A DNA stretch of 64,000 nucleotides from Chloroflexota bacterium (GCA_030447745.1 JAUJOH010000003.1:192486-256485); one strand, 5' to 3'. Positions 52,714 through 62,118 are shown, counted from the stretch's first letter. The notes: generated by a model from the letters alone, not told the origin. Translations and numbers: made by a program.

Positions 52714-53659
52714 CGCGCCGGTCGTGCTGCTGGCCGGCGGCGTCGGTGGCGCGCGCCTCGCCCACGGGCTGCACTTCCACCTCGGTGAGCGGCTGACCGT
52801 CGTCGTCAACAGCGCCGACGACCTCGAGCGGCACGGGCTCGCGGTCTGGCCCGATCACGACACGGTGATGTACACGCTCGCCGGGCTCGACGACCGGGAG
52901 CGGGGCTGGGGCCTCCGGGACGAGACGTGGAACGTGATGGAGCAGCTCCAGCGACTCGGGCAGGACGCGTGGTTCGCGCTCGGCGACCGGGACATCGCCA
53001 CGCACCTCGTGCGCACGGAGCTGTTGCGGGACGGGACCCGTCCGACCGAGGCGGCGCGCCGGCTCCAGGCCGCGCTCGGCATCTCCGCGCGGATCCTGCC
53101 GATGACGGACGACCTCGTCCGAACGCGCGTCCGGACCGACGACGGCTGGCTGGACTTTCAGACCTACTTCGTCCGTCTCCACCAGGAGCCGGCCGTCCTC
53201 GAGGTCGCCTTTGAAGGGGCGCCGGCGGCCAGCGCGACCTGGGAGGTGACGACCGCGGTCCGCTCGGCTGCCGCCGTGCTCGTGGCCCCGTCGAACCCGA
53301 TCGTTTCCGTCGGCCCGATCCTCGCCGTTCCCGGGATCCAGGAGGCCCTCGCCGAGACGCGCCGGCGAGGAACGCCGGTGGTCGCCATGTCCGGCATCGT
53401 CGGCGGCCGAGCGCTGAGGGGACCCGCGGACCGGATGCTCGCGTCGCTCGGCCACGAGGCGAGCGCGCTTGGCGTCGCCAGGCTGTACGCGCCGTGGGTG
53501 GACGTCTTCGTGATCGACCAGGTGGACGCCGCGCTCGCCCCGCAGATCGAAGCACTCGGGCTGCGGGTCGTCGTGACCGACACGATCATGTCCGACGACG
53601 CGGCCCGGGCACGGATCGCAGGTGAGATGCTGGCGGCGGCCGGCGTCGCGGGCAGCTGA
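52697..53659 (+). CDS. cofD: 2-phospho-L-lactate transferase (CofD/FbiA)
   Basis: A 320-aa F420 synthesis enzyme. It transfers the phosphoacyl group (2-phospholactyl or phosphoenolpyruvyl) from an activated nucleotide donor to Fo. Motifs are LLAGGVGGARLAHGL (GG-GG), VVNSADDLERHGLAVWPDHDTVMYTL, WFALGDRDIATHL, LGISARILPMTDDLVRT and AVLVAPSNPIVSVGPIL. It begins at ATG 52697 inside the preceding LLM gene. It is separated from cofC by about 420 bp of unusual repeats. Confidence 0.94.
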   Translation: MPWAADAPVVLLAGGVGGARLAHGLHFHLGERLTVVVNSADDLERHGLAVWPDHDTVMYTLAGLDDRERGWGLRDETWNVMEQLQRLGQDAWFALGDRDIATHLVRTELLRDGTRPTEAARRLQAALGISARILPMTDDLVRTRVRTDDGWLDFQTYFVRLHQEPAVLEVAFEGAPAASATWEVTTAVRSAAAVLVAPSNPIVSVGPILAVPGIQEALAETRRRGTPVVAMSGIVGGRALRGPADRMLASLGHEASALGVARLYAPWVDVFVIDQVDAALAPQIEALGLRVVVTDTIMSDDAARARIAGEMLAAAGVAGS

Positions 53660-53746
53660 GCGAGGGTCGGCCAGAGCACCCTCGTCGGTCGGCGCGCGGA
53701 GGCCGTTGGTCCGGCGCGAACTACGGCGCCTCGTGGTCCGGTCGGA

Positions 53747-53885
53747 TACCACCCCCTGTAGTGCGAGACGATCCGGTCACGCGACGGAGGTGGGGGCGTG
53801 CACGGCAGGGGTCGGCGTCGGCGTCACGTACCACCGGGGATGGTGAGTGAAGGGATTCGCTCGCCCGGCACTACGCGGGGTGGTA
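53747..53885. repeat. Imperfect inverted repeats between cofD and cofC
   Basis: The 18-mer at 53747-53764 (TACCACCCCCTGTAGTGC) matches the reverse complement of 53868-53885 in 16 of 18 positions, with about 103 bp between. Related short motifs are at 53828-53845 (GTACCACCGGGGATGGTG) and 53918-53937. Parts can fold into hairpins. The sequence gives no ORF with coding character. It could be a structured RNA, a leader of cofC, or a worn repeat element. Confidence 0.55.
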
Positions 53886-54077
53886 GTTGAGCAGAAACAC
53901 GGCCCTCGCGGCGGACAGCACCAACCCCCCGTGGTAGGCGACCAGAGGAGACCCCCGGCGGCCCGGCCGAGCACGACTGTGTACGTGACGAGAACCCGGC
54001 CATCGGGCAGTGGGCGGACGCTGCTCGCCGCGCTTGCGCCGGGCGGGTAGACCGCCGCGCTGCCGTACGATCTCGTG

Positions 54078-54719
54078 ATGCACCCGGAGCCCTCCCGCAC
54101 CCCGCACGTCGTGGCCATCGTGCCCGTCGGCACGCTCGATGGCGCCAAGTCGCGGCTGGGTGCGGCGCTCGACGCGGAGGAGCGCCGCGATCTCGCCCAG
54201 CGGCTGGCGCGGCGGACGATCGAAGCGGCCGTCGCCACGCCCGGCCTCGACAAGACTCTCGTCGTGACACCCGATGACGAGGTGTGCGCGCTCGCGCTCG
54301 CGGCGGGGGCCCGACCGCTCCGCCAGCGCACCCACGGCCTGAATGCCGGTCTCCTCGAGGCGCGCGACGAGGCGATCGACGGCGGTGCGACCGCCGTCGT
54401 GATCATCCCAATCGACCTGCCGGCCGTCACGCCCGATGCGCTGGCGCGCGTCGTCGAGGCGGTGACGTCCGCCACCGAGCCGCGCGTCGTCATCGTGCCG
54501 GACCGCCACGGGCGAGGCACGAACGCCCTGGCCGTCGCCCCGCCGGACGCCATCCACTTCTGCTTCGGCGGTGACAGCCACGCGGCGCACGTGCGGGGTG
54601 CGCGCGAGGCGGGCGTCGAGCTGGTGGAGCTGGACGGCCCGCTGGGACTCGACCTCGACACGCCGGACGACCTGCTCCTCGCGGAGCGGCTGGCGCCCGG
54701 CGCCGTCGGTGGCCGCTAG
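54078..54719 (+). CDS. cofC: 2-phospho-L-lactate guanylyltransferase (CofC)
   Basis: A 213-aa nucleotidyltransferase-fold enzyme that activates phospholactate or phosphoenolpyruvate with GTP as the donor for CofD. The N-terminal VAIVPVGTLDGAKSRLGAAL is the nucleotide-binding loop. VIIPIDLPAVTPDAL and VVIVPDRHGRGTNALAVAPPDAIHFCFGG are family-diagnostic, followed by LGLDLDTPDDL. ATG 54078 or the preceding GTG 54075 may start translation. The gene is followed by cofE after 21 bp. Confidence 0.93.
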   Translation: MHPEPSRTPHVVAIVPVGTLDGAKSRLGAALDAEERRDLAQRLARRTIEAAVATPGLDKTLVVTPDDEVCALALAAGARPLRQRTHGLNAGLLEARDEAIDGGATAVVIIPIDLPAVTPDALARVVEAVTSATEPRVVIVPDRHGRGTNALAVAPPDAIHFCFGGDSHAAHVRGAREAGVELVELDGPLGLDLDTPDDLLLAERLAPGAVGGR

Positions 54720-54740
54720 GCCGGTCGGACGCCGGCGCGC

Positions 54741-55508
54741 GTGAGCAGCCGCCTGGAGGTCGTCGCGCCAGACGGGATCCCGGAGATCGCCCCGGGTGAC
54801 GACCTGCCCGCGCTCATCGCCGGCGCGCTCGCCGACGACCGCGAGATCGGGCGGCTTCGCGACGACGACGTCCTCGTGGTCACCCAGAAGATCGTGTCGA
54901 AGGCGGAGGGTGCCCTCGTCGACCTGACGACGGTCGTGCCGCGGCCGGAGGCCGTCGCGTTCGCCGAGCGGTTCGACCGCGACCCGCGCCAGGTCGAGGT
55001 CGTCCTGCGGGAGGCCGTGCGGGTGGTCCGGATGGAGCGCGGCGTGATCATCACCGAGACGCACCACGGGCTGATCTGCGCCAACGGCGGCGTCGACGCG
55101 TCGAACGTCGGTCCGGCGACCGGCGATGTGGTGACGCTCCTGCCACGAGACCCGGACGCCTCGGCCGGCCGCATTCGGGCGGCCGTCCGCGACCGCCTGG
55201 GCGTCGACCTCCCCGTCGTCGTCTCCGACTCGTTCGGACGTCCCTGGCGGTGGGGCATCGTCGACGTGGCGATCGGCGTCTCGGGACTGTTGCCGCTCGA
55301 GGACCTCCGGGGCCAGCCGGACCACGACGGCCGCGTGATGCGCTCCACGGTGCGGGCGGTCGCGGACGAGCTCGCATCGACCGCCGAGCTCGCCCTCGGC
55401 AAGTCGACCGGTCGACCGGTGGCGCGCGTCCGGGGCGCCCAGATCACCCGGGGCGAGGGGTCGATCCGCGAACTGCTGATGCCCCGCGAGACGGACCTCT
55501 TTCCGTAG
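54741..55508 (+). CDS. cofE: F420-0:gamma-glutamyl ligase (CofE)
   Basis: A 255-aa ligase that adds glutamates to F420-0 using GTP. The key stretches are DDVLVVTQKIVSKAEGALVD, RMERGVIITETHHGLICANGGVDASN, LPVVVSDSFGRPWRWGIVDVAIGVSGLLP, and ADELASTAELALGKSTGRPVARVRG. There is no C-terminal nitroreductase-like domain, unlike actinobacterial FbiB. It is the last gene of the F420 cluster and converges with a cupredoxin gene across a hairpin. Confidence 0.94.
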   Translation: MSSRLEVVAPDGIPEIAPGDDLPALIAGALADDREIGRLRDDDVLVVTQKIVSKAEGALVDLTTVVPRPEAVAFAERFDRDPRQVEVVLREAVRVVRMERGVIITETHHGLICANGGVDASNVGPATGDVVTLLPRDPDASAGRIRAAVRDRLGVDLPVVVSDSFGRPWRWGIVDVAIGVSGLLPLEDLRGQPDHDGRVMRSTVRAVADELASTAELALGKSTGRPVARVRGAQITRGEGSIRELLMPRETDLFP

Positions 55509-55529
55509 GACGGGCGCGCTCGGCCCGTC
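55509..55529. terminator. Hairpin between convergent cofE and cupredoxin genes
   Basis: GACGGGC (55509-55515) pairs with GCCCGTC (55523-55529) around a 7-nt loop. It sits between the two stop codons and could end transcription from both sides. No T-run. Confidence 0.6.
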
Positions 55530-55538
55530 GAGCGAGCG

Positions 55539-56048
55539 TCACTCGGTGATCGTGATGCTGCCCGTCATGCTCGGGTGGACCCCGCAGAAGTAGGCAATCT
55601 CGGTTCCGGCGGCGCCTTCGGCCGTCCACTCGAATGGCTCGCCGACCACGAGCGGGCTCGAGATCGACCCGTCGTCCGTCTTGACGGAGTGCGGCTGGCT
55701 GCCCTCGTTCGTCCAGCGCACGGTCTGCCCGGCGCCGACCTCCACCGCGGCGGGCTCGAAGGCGAAGTCGACCATCGTCACCCCGACCGGCGAGCTCGAG
55801 CCGTGATGCGAGCCGGACGCGCCCGAGGCGCCCGGCGAGGCGGCCCCGGGCGACGAGGTCTCCGGCGCCGGGCTGGACGCCGACGGCGGCGGCGTGACGG
55901 CGCGTGCGGAGGGCGCCGACGCGGACGCGCCGGTCGACGAGCCGGCGGACGCCGACGAGCCGGGCACGGTCGGCGGGTCGACTGCAGAGCAGGCGGCGAT
56001 CGCCACCGCGGCGAGCAGCGCAAGGGTCGGGACGGCGAGCGGGCGCAT
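55539..56048 (-). CDS. Cupredoxin-domain lipoprotein (plastocyanin-like)
   Basis: A 169-aa secreted blue-copper-type protein. A lipoprotein signal (LALLAAVAIAAC) is followed by a Ser/Ala/Pro/Gly linker of about 60 residues. The cupredoxin domain runs from VTMVDFAFEPAAVEVGAGQTV to the end. Copper ligands are visible as His in SQPHSV and Cys, His and Met in YFCGVHPSM. It likely shuttles electrons or binds copper at the outer face of the membrane. ATG 56048 is preceded by GGAGG 6 nt upstream. Confidence 0.9.
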   Translation of the reverse strand: MRPLAVPTLALLAAVAIAACSAVDPPTVPGSSASAGSSTGASASAPSARAVTPPPSASSPAPETSSPGAASPGASGASGSHHGSSSPVGVTMVDFAFEPAAVEVGAGQTVRWTNEGSQPHSVKTDDGSISSPLVVGEPFEWTAEGAAGTEIAYFCGVHPSMTGSITITE

Positions 56049-56508
56049 GGTGGTCCTCCGTTTGACGCGCGTCGGCCTTTGCGCGGTCGACGGCTCGACC
56101 GTTGCGCGCTCGTCCACGGTTGTTCGCACGTGGGGTGTCGAGGGATCGCCGGTGCTTCCCCGCGATCCGGTGCGTCATCCGCCCGGGGGCGTGGCCAGAT
56201 ATGCAAGCCGGGACTGTTGGGCCGTACCGCGCAGCGATTTAGCCCCGTCCGTGCCGATCGCCGTTCGTGAAGACGCCTGACGACCGCCGAGATCCGCGCC
56301 TTGCAGTCCCTCCCGGAATGGCTGGCCACGATTCGGGGCGTCGTGACGGATAGCATTCCCGCCAGACATATTCGCCATCGCGAGGCCGGTCGAGGCACGG
56401 CGTCCCGCGCGGCCCCACCACTCGCGCCGGCGGGCGGCGCGGTGTGTCAGGCATCTGCGCCGTCGGCGGCCGAAGGCACCGATCCACCGGCTGGGCGATC
56501 ATTCGGGC
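56049..56508. other. Intergenic region upstream of cupredoxin and NATD1-like genes
   Basis: About 460 bp. A 67-codon minus-strand ORF (56175-56378) exists but its codon pattern is weak and no domain is seen. No clear promoter. The stretch is less GC-rich than the flanks. Confidence 0.4.
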
Positions 56509-56814
56509 ATGACGCAACCGACCGACGCCGAGGACCTCGTGATCGCGGACAACCCCGCAGCGCACCGCTTCGAGGCCCGCGTGGCCGATCGGGTCGTCGC
56601 GTTCTCGACCTACCGGGTCGCAGGCCATGTGGCGACGTTCCTGCACACCGAGACGCAGCCGGAGCTCGAGGGTCGGGGCATCGGCAGCCGCCTCGTGTCC
56701 GGGGCGCTCGACGAGATCCGTGCCCGCGGTCTCAAGGTCGTCCCGCGCTGCCCGTTTGTCGCGGAGCACATCCAGCGCCACCCTGAGTACGCGGACCTCG
56801 TGGCGGCCGCGTGA
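56509..56814 (+). CDS. NATD1-like small GNAT protein
   Basis: A 101-aa short GNAT-fold protein, the YjdJ/NATD1-like group. Clear features are RFEARVADRVVAFSTYRV, ATFLHTETQPELEGRGIGSRLVSGAL (E-G-x-G-I-x-S/x-L) and ARGLKVVPRCPFVAEHIQRHPEY. These are the conserved AcCoA pyrophosphate loop and the C-terminal CPF-H-P-EY motif. It may acetylate a small amine; the substrate is unknown. The start ATG 56509 is well placed. Confidence 0.88.
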   Translation: MTQPTDAEDLVIADNPAAHRFEARVADRVVAFSTYRVAGHVATFLHTETQPELEGRGIGSRLVSGALDEIRARGLKVVPRCPFVAEHIQRHPEYADLVAAA

Positions 56815-56899
56815 CATCCGCGCCGTCGTCGCCCGTGCGTAACGCCCGGCTCGCTCGCGCAGGCGCGTCCGCCGTACCCGGCGTGCGAAGCTGACCGAC

Positions 56900-58281
56900 A
56901 TGGGGCCGACCGCGTTGTTCGGCCGATACCGTCTCGTCGCGCGCGCCGGAACCGGCGGCAGCGCGCAGGTATGGCGCGCCGTGGACGAGCGAACTGGCGA
57001 CGAAGTCGCCGTCAAGCGGCTCCACCCGATCGTCTTCGCCAGTGAGGCCGGACGCCAGCGGCTGGTGCGGGAGTTCCGCGCCCTCCGCGACCTCCAGCAC
57101 GCCAACATCGTCCCGGTCCGGGGCCTCGAGATCGACCGCGAAGAGGCGGCCCTGGTCCTGGACTTCGTCGATGGACCGTCGCTTCGCGAGCGGCTGTCCG
57201 AGGGTGTCGCGCTCCGCGCAGGTGAGGCCGTCCGCATCGCGTCGGACGTGGCCGCGGCCCTCGACGCCGCCCACCGGTCCGGGCTCGTCCACCGTGACGT
57301 CAGCCCCGGCAACATCCTGCTCGCCGCGGACGGGACCGCGCGTCTCACCGACTTCGGGATCGCCCGGTCCGACGCGGACGTGACGGCGGTGACCGCGACC
57401 GGGGTGCTCGTCGGGACCCTGCGGTACGTCGCGCCGGAGCTCCTCCGCGGCGAGGCCGCGACCCCGTCGACGGACGTGTACGGCCTCGCGGCGGTCACCT
57501 ACGAGATGCTCGCCGGCCGGCCGCCCTTCCGCGTCGCGACGCCGGTCGCCCTCGTCGAGGCGCAGCGCGCGGGTGCGGCCGCGATCGGCACGGTCTCGCC
57601 GGAGCTCGACGCGATCGTCCGCCGCGCGCTGGACCCGGAGCCGGCCAATCGCCCGGTGAGCGCCGGAGCGTTCGCCGCGCAACTCCGCAACGTCGCTCCG
57701 GGCTCTGCCGCGGACAGCCAGGTCACGGAGGAGGTCCCGCTCCCGCCGATCAGCGCCGGGCGTGCCGGAACCTGGGCTGACCTCGCCGCTCCGGCGGCAC
57801 TCGCACCCGTCGCCACGCGGTTCGAGGCCACGGCGCGGCCGGCGGCCGCCGTGCCGGTCCTCGCGGCAGCGTCGCCCGCACTCCCCGGAGCGACCGGCGG
57901 CGCCGCGCTGCCCGGCCGCTCGCCGCGGGAGCCGCGCTTGCCCTTGGTGCGCTGGCAATGGCCGCGGCAATGGTCAGCGGCCCCATGGGCCCCGATGCGG
58001 CGACCGGCGGGGCGGCTGCAACGCCCGGCCCGACCGTGGCTCCGACGCGCACCGCTCCAGCGGCGACTGCTCCTCCGAGCGCCGCGCCCGCGGCACCTGT
58101 CCAGCAGGAGCCGGCACCGGTACAGCCGCCGGCGGACGACAACCGCGGCACGGGCGACGGCGACGACAAGCCGGGCAAGGGCGACGATGACGACAAGCCC
58201 GGCAAGGGCGAGGGCGAGGGCGAGAACGGCAACGGGAATGGCGACGGCGGGAACGGCAACGGCAGGGGCAACGACGACTGA
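56900..58281 (+). CDS. Membrane-anchored Ser/Thr protein kinase, one apparent frameshift
   Basis: The kinase domain covers residues about 8-270: ARAGTGGSAQVWRAVDE (P-loop), EVAVKRLHP (Lys), LVHRDVSPGNILL (HRD), LTDFGIARS (DFG) and YVAPELLRGEA (APE). A Pro/Ala linker follows. After about 57905 the frame changes, and one missing base restores a TM helix (ALALGALAMAAAMVSG) and an acidic Gly/Asn-rich tail (GNGNGDGGNGNG). Repaired length is 460 aa. No PASTA domain is present. It probably phosphorylates Ser/Thr in the cytoplasm. The tail resembles the one of the class A PBP in this window. Confidence 0.85.
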
Positions 58282-58435
58282 GCCAGCAGGCGCCGGCGAC
58301 GCTCGTCGAAAGCATCTCTGATCGCCCGGTGACCGGCGCGCGGTGCGCCACGGTCGCGCGAGGCATCGCGCACCTGCAAGGCGCCCGTTCCGCCGCAGGT
58401 CGCGCGCGTGACCGTAGCGGTCGTAGGAACGCGCC

Positions 58436-59166
58436 ATGACACCCGACGAAGCCATCCCGGACCCGTCCTCGCCGCCGGAACGGCGGCCGGCGCCACGGAT
58501 CCGAATTCGGCGACCGCCGGCCTCGCCACCGCGCCGCCACAGCGGCCGCCTTCCGGCGGCGCGGCCATCCGCGACCGGATCGTCGACCTCCTCATCGCGA
58601 TCGCCAAGCTGGCCACCGTCGCCTTCGGCATCGATGCGCTGATCAACCACCGTTCGAGGCGCCTTCGTGGCAAGGCGGTCCGCACGCGCGCCGTCGGCTA
58701 CGTGGGCGGCCTGCTCATCGTCCCGTTGATCTGGCGGCTCCTCCCCGACCGCGGCCGGTATCCGCGCGAGCTGGACCTCGCCGTCACCGTGCCGCTCTTC
58801 CTCGACGCGGGTGGGAACGCCTTCGGTGTCTATGAGCAGGCGCATATCGACGACGTGGTCCACGTCGCCAACTCGGCCATCGTGGCCGGGATCGCAGGAT
58901 CGCTCTTCGCGCCGCGCGTGGACGAGCGGTGGCAGGCGGCGCTCGCCGGCGCCGGCGTGTCCGTCGCCGCCGGCGCCTGGGAGGGTGGGGTACGTCGCGT
59001 GGCGGCTGGGCGCGGACGGGATGAACCTGACCTACGAGGACACGATGGACGACATCATCGAGGGCTTCGTGGGAGCCGCCATCGGCGGCGCGTTCGCGCT
59101 GACCCGGACGCCGCGAGCCAGGTCGGAACGACAGCGAGCGGGGTGGCGCGGGCGCTTGGCGCCTGA
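58436..59166 (+). CDS. Conserved membrane protein, disrupted by frameshifts
   Basis: Several membrane helices are visible (RIVDLLIAIAKLATVAFGID, AVGYVGGLLIVPLIWRLL, LDLAVTVPLFLDAGGNAFGV). The conserved-looking ends YEQAHIDDVVHVANSAIVAG and TYEDTMDDIIEGFVGAAIGG are typical of DUF2238-like membrane proteins with conserved Asp/His. At least two frame changes are needed, one near 58490 and one near 58990. After the second, the same frame continues into the metallo-beta-lactamase gene without a stop, so the true boundary is unclear. The start ATG 58436 is the best estimate. Confidence 0.55.
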
Positions 59167-59170
59167 CGAC

Positions 59171-60045
59171 GTGGCAGATCGGCGCGGCATCGGCCCGTCG
59201 GCAGTCCCCGCCGACGTCGTGCCCGAAACGGTCGCGGTCGGCGTCCGGTGGCTCGGCCACTCGACGGTCCTGCTCGAGTTCCCGGGCCTGACGGTCCTCA
59301 CCGACCCCTTCTTCCGGAAGCGGCTCGGGCCGCTCCGCCGGCACGGCCCCGCTCCGGACCCCGCGGCGCTCCCGCAGCCCGACGTGGTCCTGCTGTCGCA
59401 CGCGCACCCGGACCACTTCGACGGCCACTCGCTCCGTCGTTTGCCGGGCGACCCGCTGGTGCTGGCGCCGCGAGGCATGGCGCCCACGCTGCACCGGACG
59501 ACCCGCCGCCTGACTGTCCGCGAGGTGCGGATCGGCGAGGCCGTCGAGATCGGCAACTGGTCGATCCACGCCGTGCGCGCGCGCCACTGGCGCTGGCCGC
59601 TCACCCCCGCGCGCGGTCGATCGGGTACCTGGTCGATGGGCCGCTGGGCGTGTATTTCGCGGGCGACACCGGCGAGTTCGGCGGCATGCGCGAGCTGCAC
59701 GGCCGGGTCGACCTCGCACTGCTGCCGATCGGGCGATGGGGTCCGCAGCCGACGCCCGGGCATCTCACGCCCGAGTCGGCCGCGCGCGTGGTCGCCACGA
59801 TCGCGCCGCGCGCCGTCCTGCCGATCCACTGGGGGACGCTTTATCCGGCCGGGCTCGACCGGATCGCCGGCGCGCCGCTGCGCGAGCCCGCCGACCGCTT
59901 CCGGCGGGCCGTCGGTGACGCCATGCCGGGCGCGGAGGTGATCGTGCTCGGACCCGGCGACGGAGCGCACCTCTCGCTCCCGGTCCGCCGTCGCGCCGAC
60001 GAACTGGAGCGACGTGAGGTGGCTCGGAGGGCCGGTCAGGCGTGA
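59171..60045 (+). CDS. Metallo-beta-lactamase-fold hydrolase (UlaG/NAPE-PLD-like), one apparent frameshift
   Basis: A lactonase/phospholipase-type MBL-fold protein. The zinc motif is LLSHAHPDHFDGHSL, preceded by VRWLGHSTVLLEFPGLTVLTDPFF. The C-terminal half (YLVDGPLGVYFAGDTGEFGG, LALLPIGRWGP, LPIHWGTLYP) lies in another frame. One extra C in the C5 run at 59604-59608 joins them as a 291-aa protein. GTG 59171 is the likely start. Substrate unknown; related enzymes act on lactone or phosphodiester substrates. Confidence 0.82.
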
Positions 60046-60093
60046 CGCCGAGGGGCCGCTTGCAGACCGATCACGGCGAGGCGCCGCCCTGCC

Positions 60094-62118
60094 TCAGCTG
60101 TCCTCCGGCGCGGACCGGGTCCGGTCGAGCACGTCCATGATCTCGGGCCCGTATCGGTCGACCTTCGCCGGCCCCATCCCGCGGACCCGGCGGAGTGCAG
60201 CCAGGGACCGCGGATCCGCGTCCAAGATCGCGATCAGCGTCTGGTCGTGGGCGACGACGTAGGCGGGCACCCCGTCGGCGCGGGCGCGGTTGGCGCGCCA
60301 CTCGCGGAGCGCGACGAACCGGGGGTCGACAGCCGCCTCCTCGACCGCCGTCGTCCGGGCGCGTACCGGGTGGGCCTCGAAGGCATCCGGCAGCTGGACG
60401 ACGTGCCGGCGCGGCGGAGGCAGCAGGTCGTCGAGGAAGCGACTCCGACGGCGACGAGCCTCCTTGCCACGCACGTCGCGTCGCTCGGCCCACGAGAGGG
60501 CGAGGTGCCGCCGGGCGCGGGTGATGCCGACGTAGAGCAGCCGGCGCTCCTCCGCCAGGGCTTCGCCCTCCGCCGACGACCGGACCGGGAGCGACCCCTC
60601 CTCGAGCATCGGGAGGAGCACGGCGTCCCACTCGAGGCCCTTCGCCCGGTGGAGCGTCAGGAGGTTCACGCCCTCCGCGGCGCCGTCCCGCTCATCCGCC
60701 CGCCGGCGATCGAGCTCGGCGAGGAACGCCGCCCGGTCCGCGGCCGGCTCGCTCTGGAGGAGCGTCTCGAGGATGCCGAGCAGCGTGTCGAGGGCCGCGG
60801 CGCGCTCGCGGGTCTCCGGGCCACGATCCGTGTCGCCGTCGCGGTAGCCGAGCTCGTCGCGCCAGCGCGCAACGATCGCCGTGGCGAGCGCCGGACCGGT
60901 CGCGTCGCCGACCGAGCGCCGGACGATCTCGATCGCGCCACGAACCTCCGGACGGTCGTAGAACCGGGTGCCGCGCACCCGGTACGCGACGCCGGCCCGG
61001 GTGAGCGCCTCCTCGACGGGTACCAGCTGCGCATTGGTCCGCACGAGCACCGCGATCTCGGCCGGGGCGACGCCGTCGCCAATGAAGCCTCGCATCCGTG
61101 CGGTGACCGCGTCGAGCTCCGCCTCGGCGTGCGGGTGACGATCGATCGTGGCGACCGGACCCGGCCCGCGCGTCGCGACGAGGCGCTTCGTTCTTCCGTC
61201 GCCGGCCAGCAGCCGGTTGGCGAGGTCGAGGATCTGCGGCGTCGATCGGTAGTTCTCCGTCAGGTCGATCGTCCGGGCGCCGGGATACCGGTCGGCGAAG
61301 CTCGTCAGCAAGGACGGCGTCGCGCCGGCGAAGGTGTAGATCGTCTGGTCCTCGTCGCCGACCACGCACAGGTCCGCGCGGTCGCCGAGCCACAGCTCGA
61401 GCAGCCGCTCCTGGAGCGGGTTCGTGTCCTGGTACTCGTCGACGCTGATCCAGCGCTTGCGCGATCGGACGGTCTCAGCGGCCTCGTCGTCCGTCTCGAG
61501 CAGCTCGACCGTTCGGGTCAGCATGTCGTCGAAATCGAGCCGGTCCGCTCGCGTCTTCGCCCGCTCGTAGTCGCGATAGAGGCGAGCCATCAGGTCGACC
61601 GGGATCGGGGTGCTCCGCCCGGCCGCCGCGGGCTCGTACGCGTCCGGGGCGATCCGCCGGTTCTTCGCCCATTCGATCTCGTCCGCGACGTCCTTGGCGG
61701 CGGTGAACCGGTAGTGACCGGGCAGCCGACGGACCAGCGGGACGAGCAGCCCCAGCTTGGAGTCGAGGATCTCGGGCAGTGGTCGGCCGTCGTGGCGGGA
61801 CGGCCAGAAATGCCGGAGCTGTGACAGCGCGTGGGCGTGGAACGTGCGTGCCGTGACGTCCGGCAGGCCGAGCCGCCGGAGCCGCTCGACCATCTCGTTC
61901 GCGGCCTTGTCCGTGAACGTGACCACCAGCGCCTGATCGGCAGGCACGACGCCCGTCGAGATGGCATACGCCGTCCGACGCGTGATGACCCGCGTCTTGC
62001 CCGTTCCCGCCCGGGCGCGGATCGCCACCGGGCCGTGCGTCGCGAGGACGGCGGCGCGCTGCGCGTCGTTCAGGTCCGCGAGCAGCTCGTCCGCGACGGA
62101 GACCGTCGACTGTGACAC
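60094..62118 (-). CDS. UvrD2-like helicase with HRDC domain
   Basis: A 674-aa superfamily 1 helicase. Motifs are LNDAQRAAVLATHGPVAIRA and ARAGTGKTRVITRR (Walker A), VVTFTDKAANEM, ISVDEYQDTNPLQ (DExx), LCVVGDEDQTIYTFAGA, LTENYRSTPQIL, LLTLHRAKGLEWDAVLLP and LLYVGITRARRHLALSWAE. A C-terminal HRDC domain (REWRANRARADGVPAYVVAHDQTLIAI) matches mycobacterial UvrD2. It unwinds DNA in repair or replication restart. The ATG 62118 opens the canonical N-terminus. Confidence 0.94.
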   Translation of the reverse strand: MSQSTVSVADELLADLNDAQRAAVLATHGPVAIRARAGTGKTRVITRRTAYAISTGVVPADQALVVTFTDKAANEMVERLRRLGLPDVTARTFHAHALSQLRHFWPSRHDGRPLPEILDSKLGLLVPLVRRLPGHYRFTAAKDVADEIEWAKNRRIAPDAYEPAAAGRSTPIPVDLMARLYRDYERAKTRADRLDFDDMLTRTVELLETDDEAAETVRSRKRWISVDEYQDTNPLQERLLELWLGDRADLCVVGDEDQTIYTFAGATPSLLTSFADRYPGARTIDLTENYRSTPQILDLANRLLAGDGRTKRLVATRGPGPVATIDRHPHAEAELDAVTARMRGFIGDGVAPAEIAVLVRTNAQLVPVEEALTRAGVAYRVRGTRFYDRPEVRGAIEIVRRSVGDATGPALATAIVARWRDELGYRDGDTDRGPETRERAAALDTLLGILETLLQSEPAADRAAFLAELDRRRADERDGAAEGVNLLTLHRAKGLEWDAVLLPMLEEGSLPVRSSAEGEALAEERRLLYVGITRARRHLALSWAERRDVRGKEARRRRSRFLDDLLPPPRRHVVQLPDAFEAHPVRARTTAVEEAAVDPRFVALREWRANRARADGVPAYVVAHDQTLIAILDADPRSLAALRRVRGMGPAKVDRYGPEIMDVLDRTRSAPEDS

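Noticed and set aside
53777-54661. Minus-strand ORFs antisense to cofC running through the repeat region
   Set aside because: They are shadows of cofC, and the peptide over the repeats is just translated TACCACC-type motifs.
56175-56378. 67-codon minus-strand ORF upstream of the cupredoxin gene
   Set aside because: Codon use is unlike neighbours and no domain or ribosome-binding site is visible.
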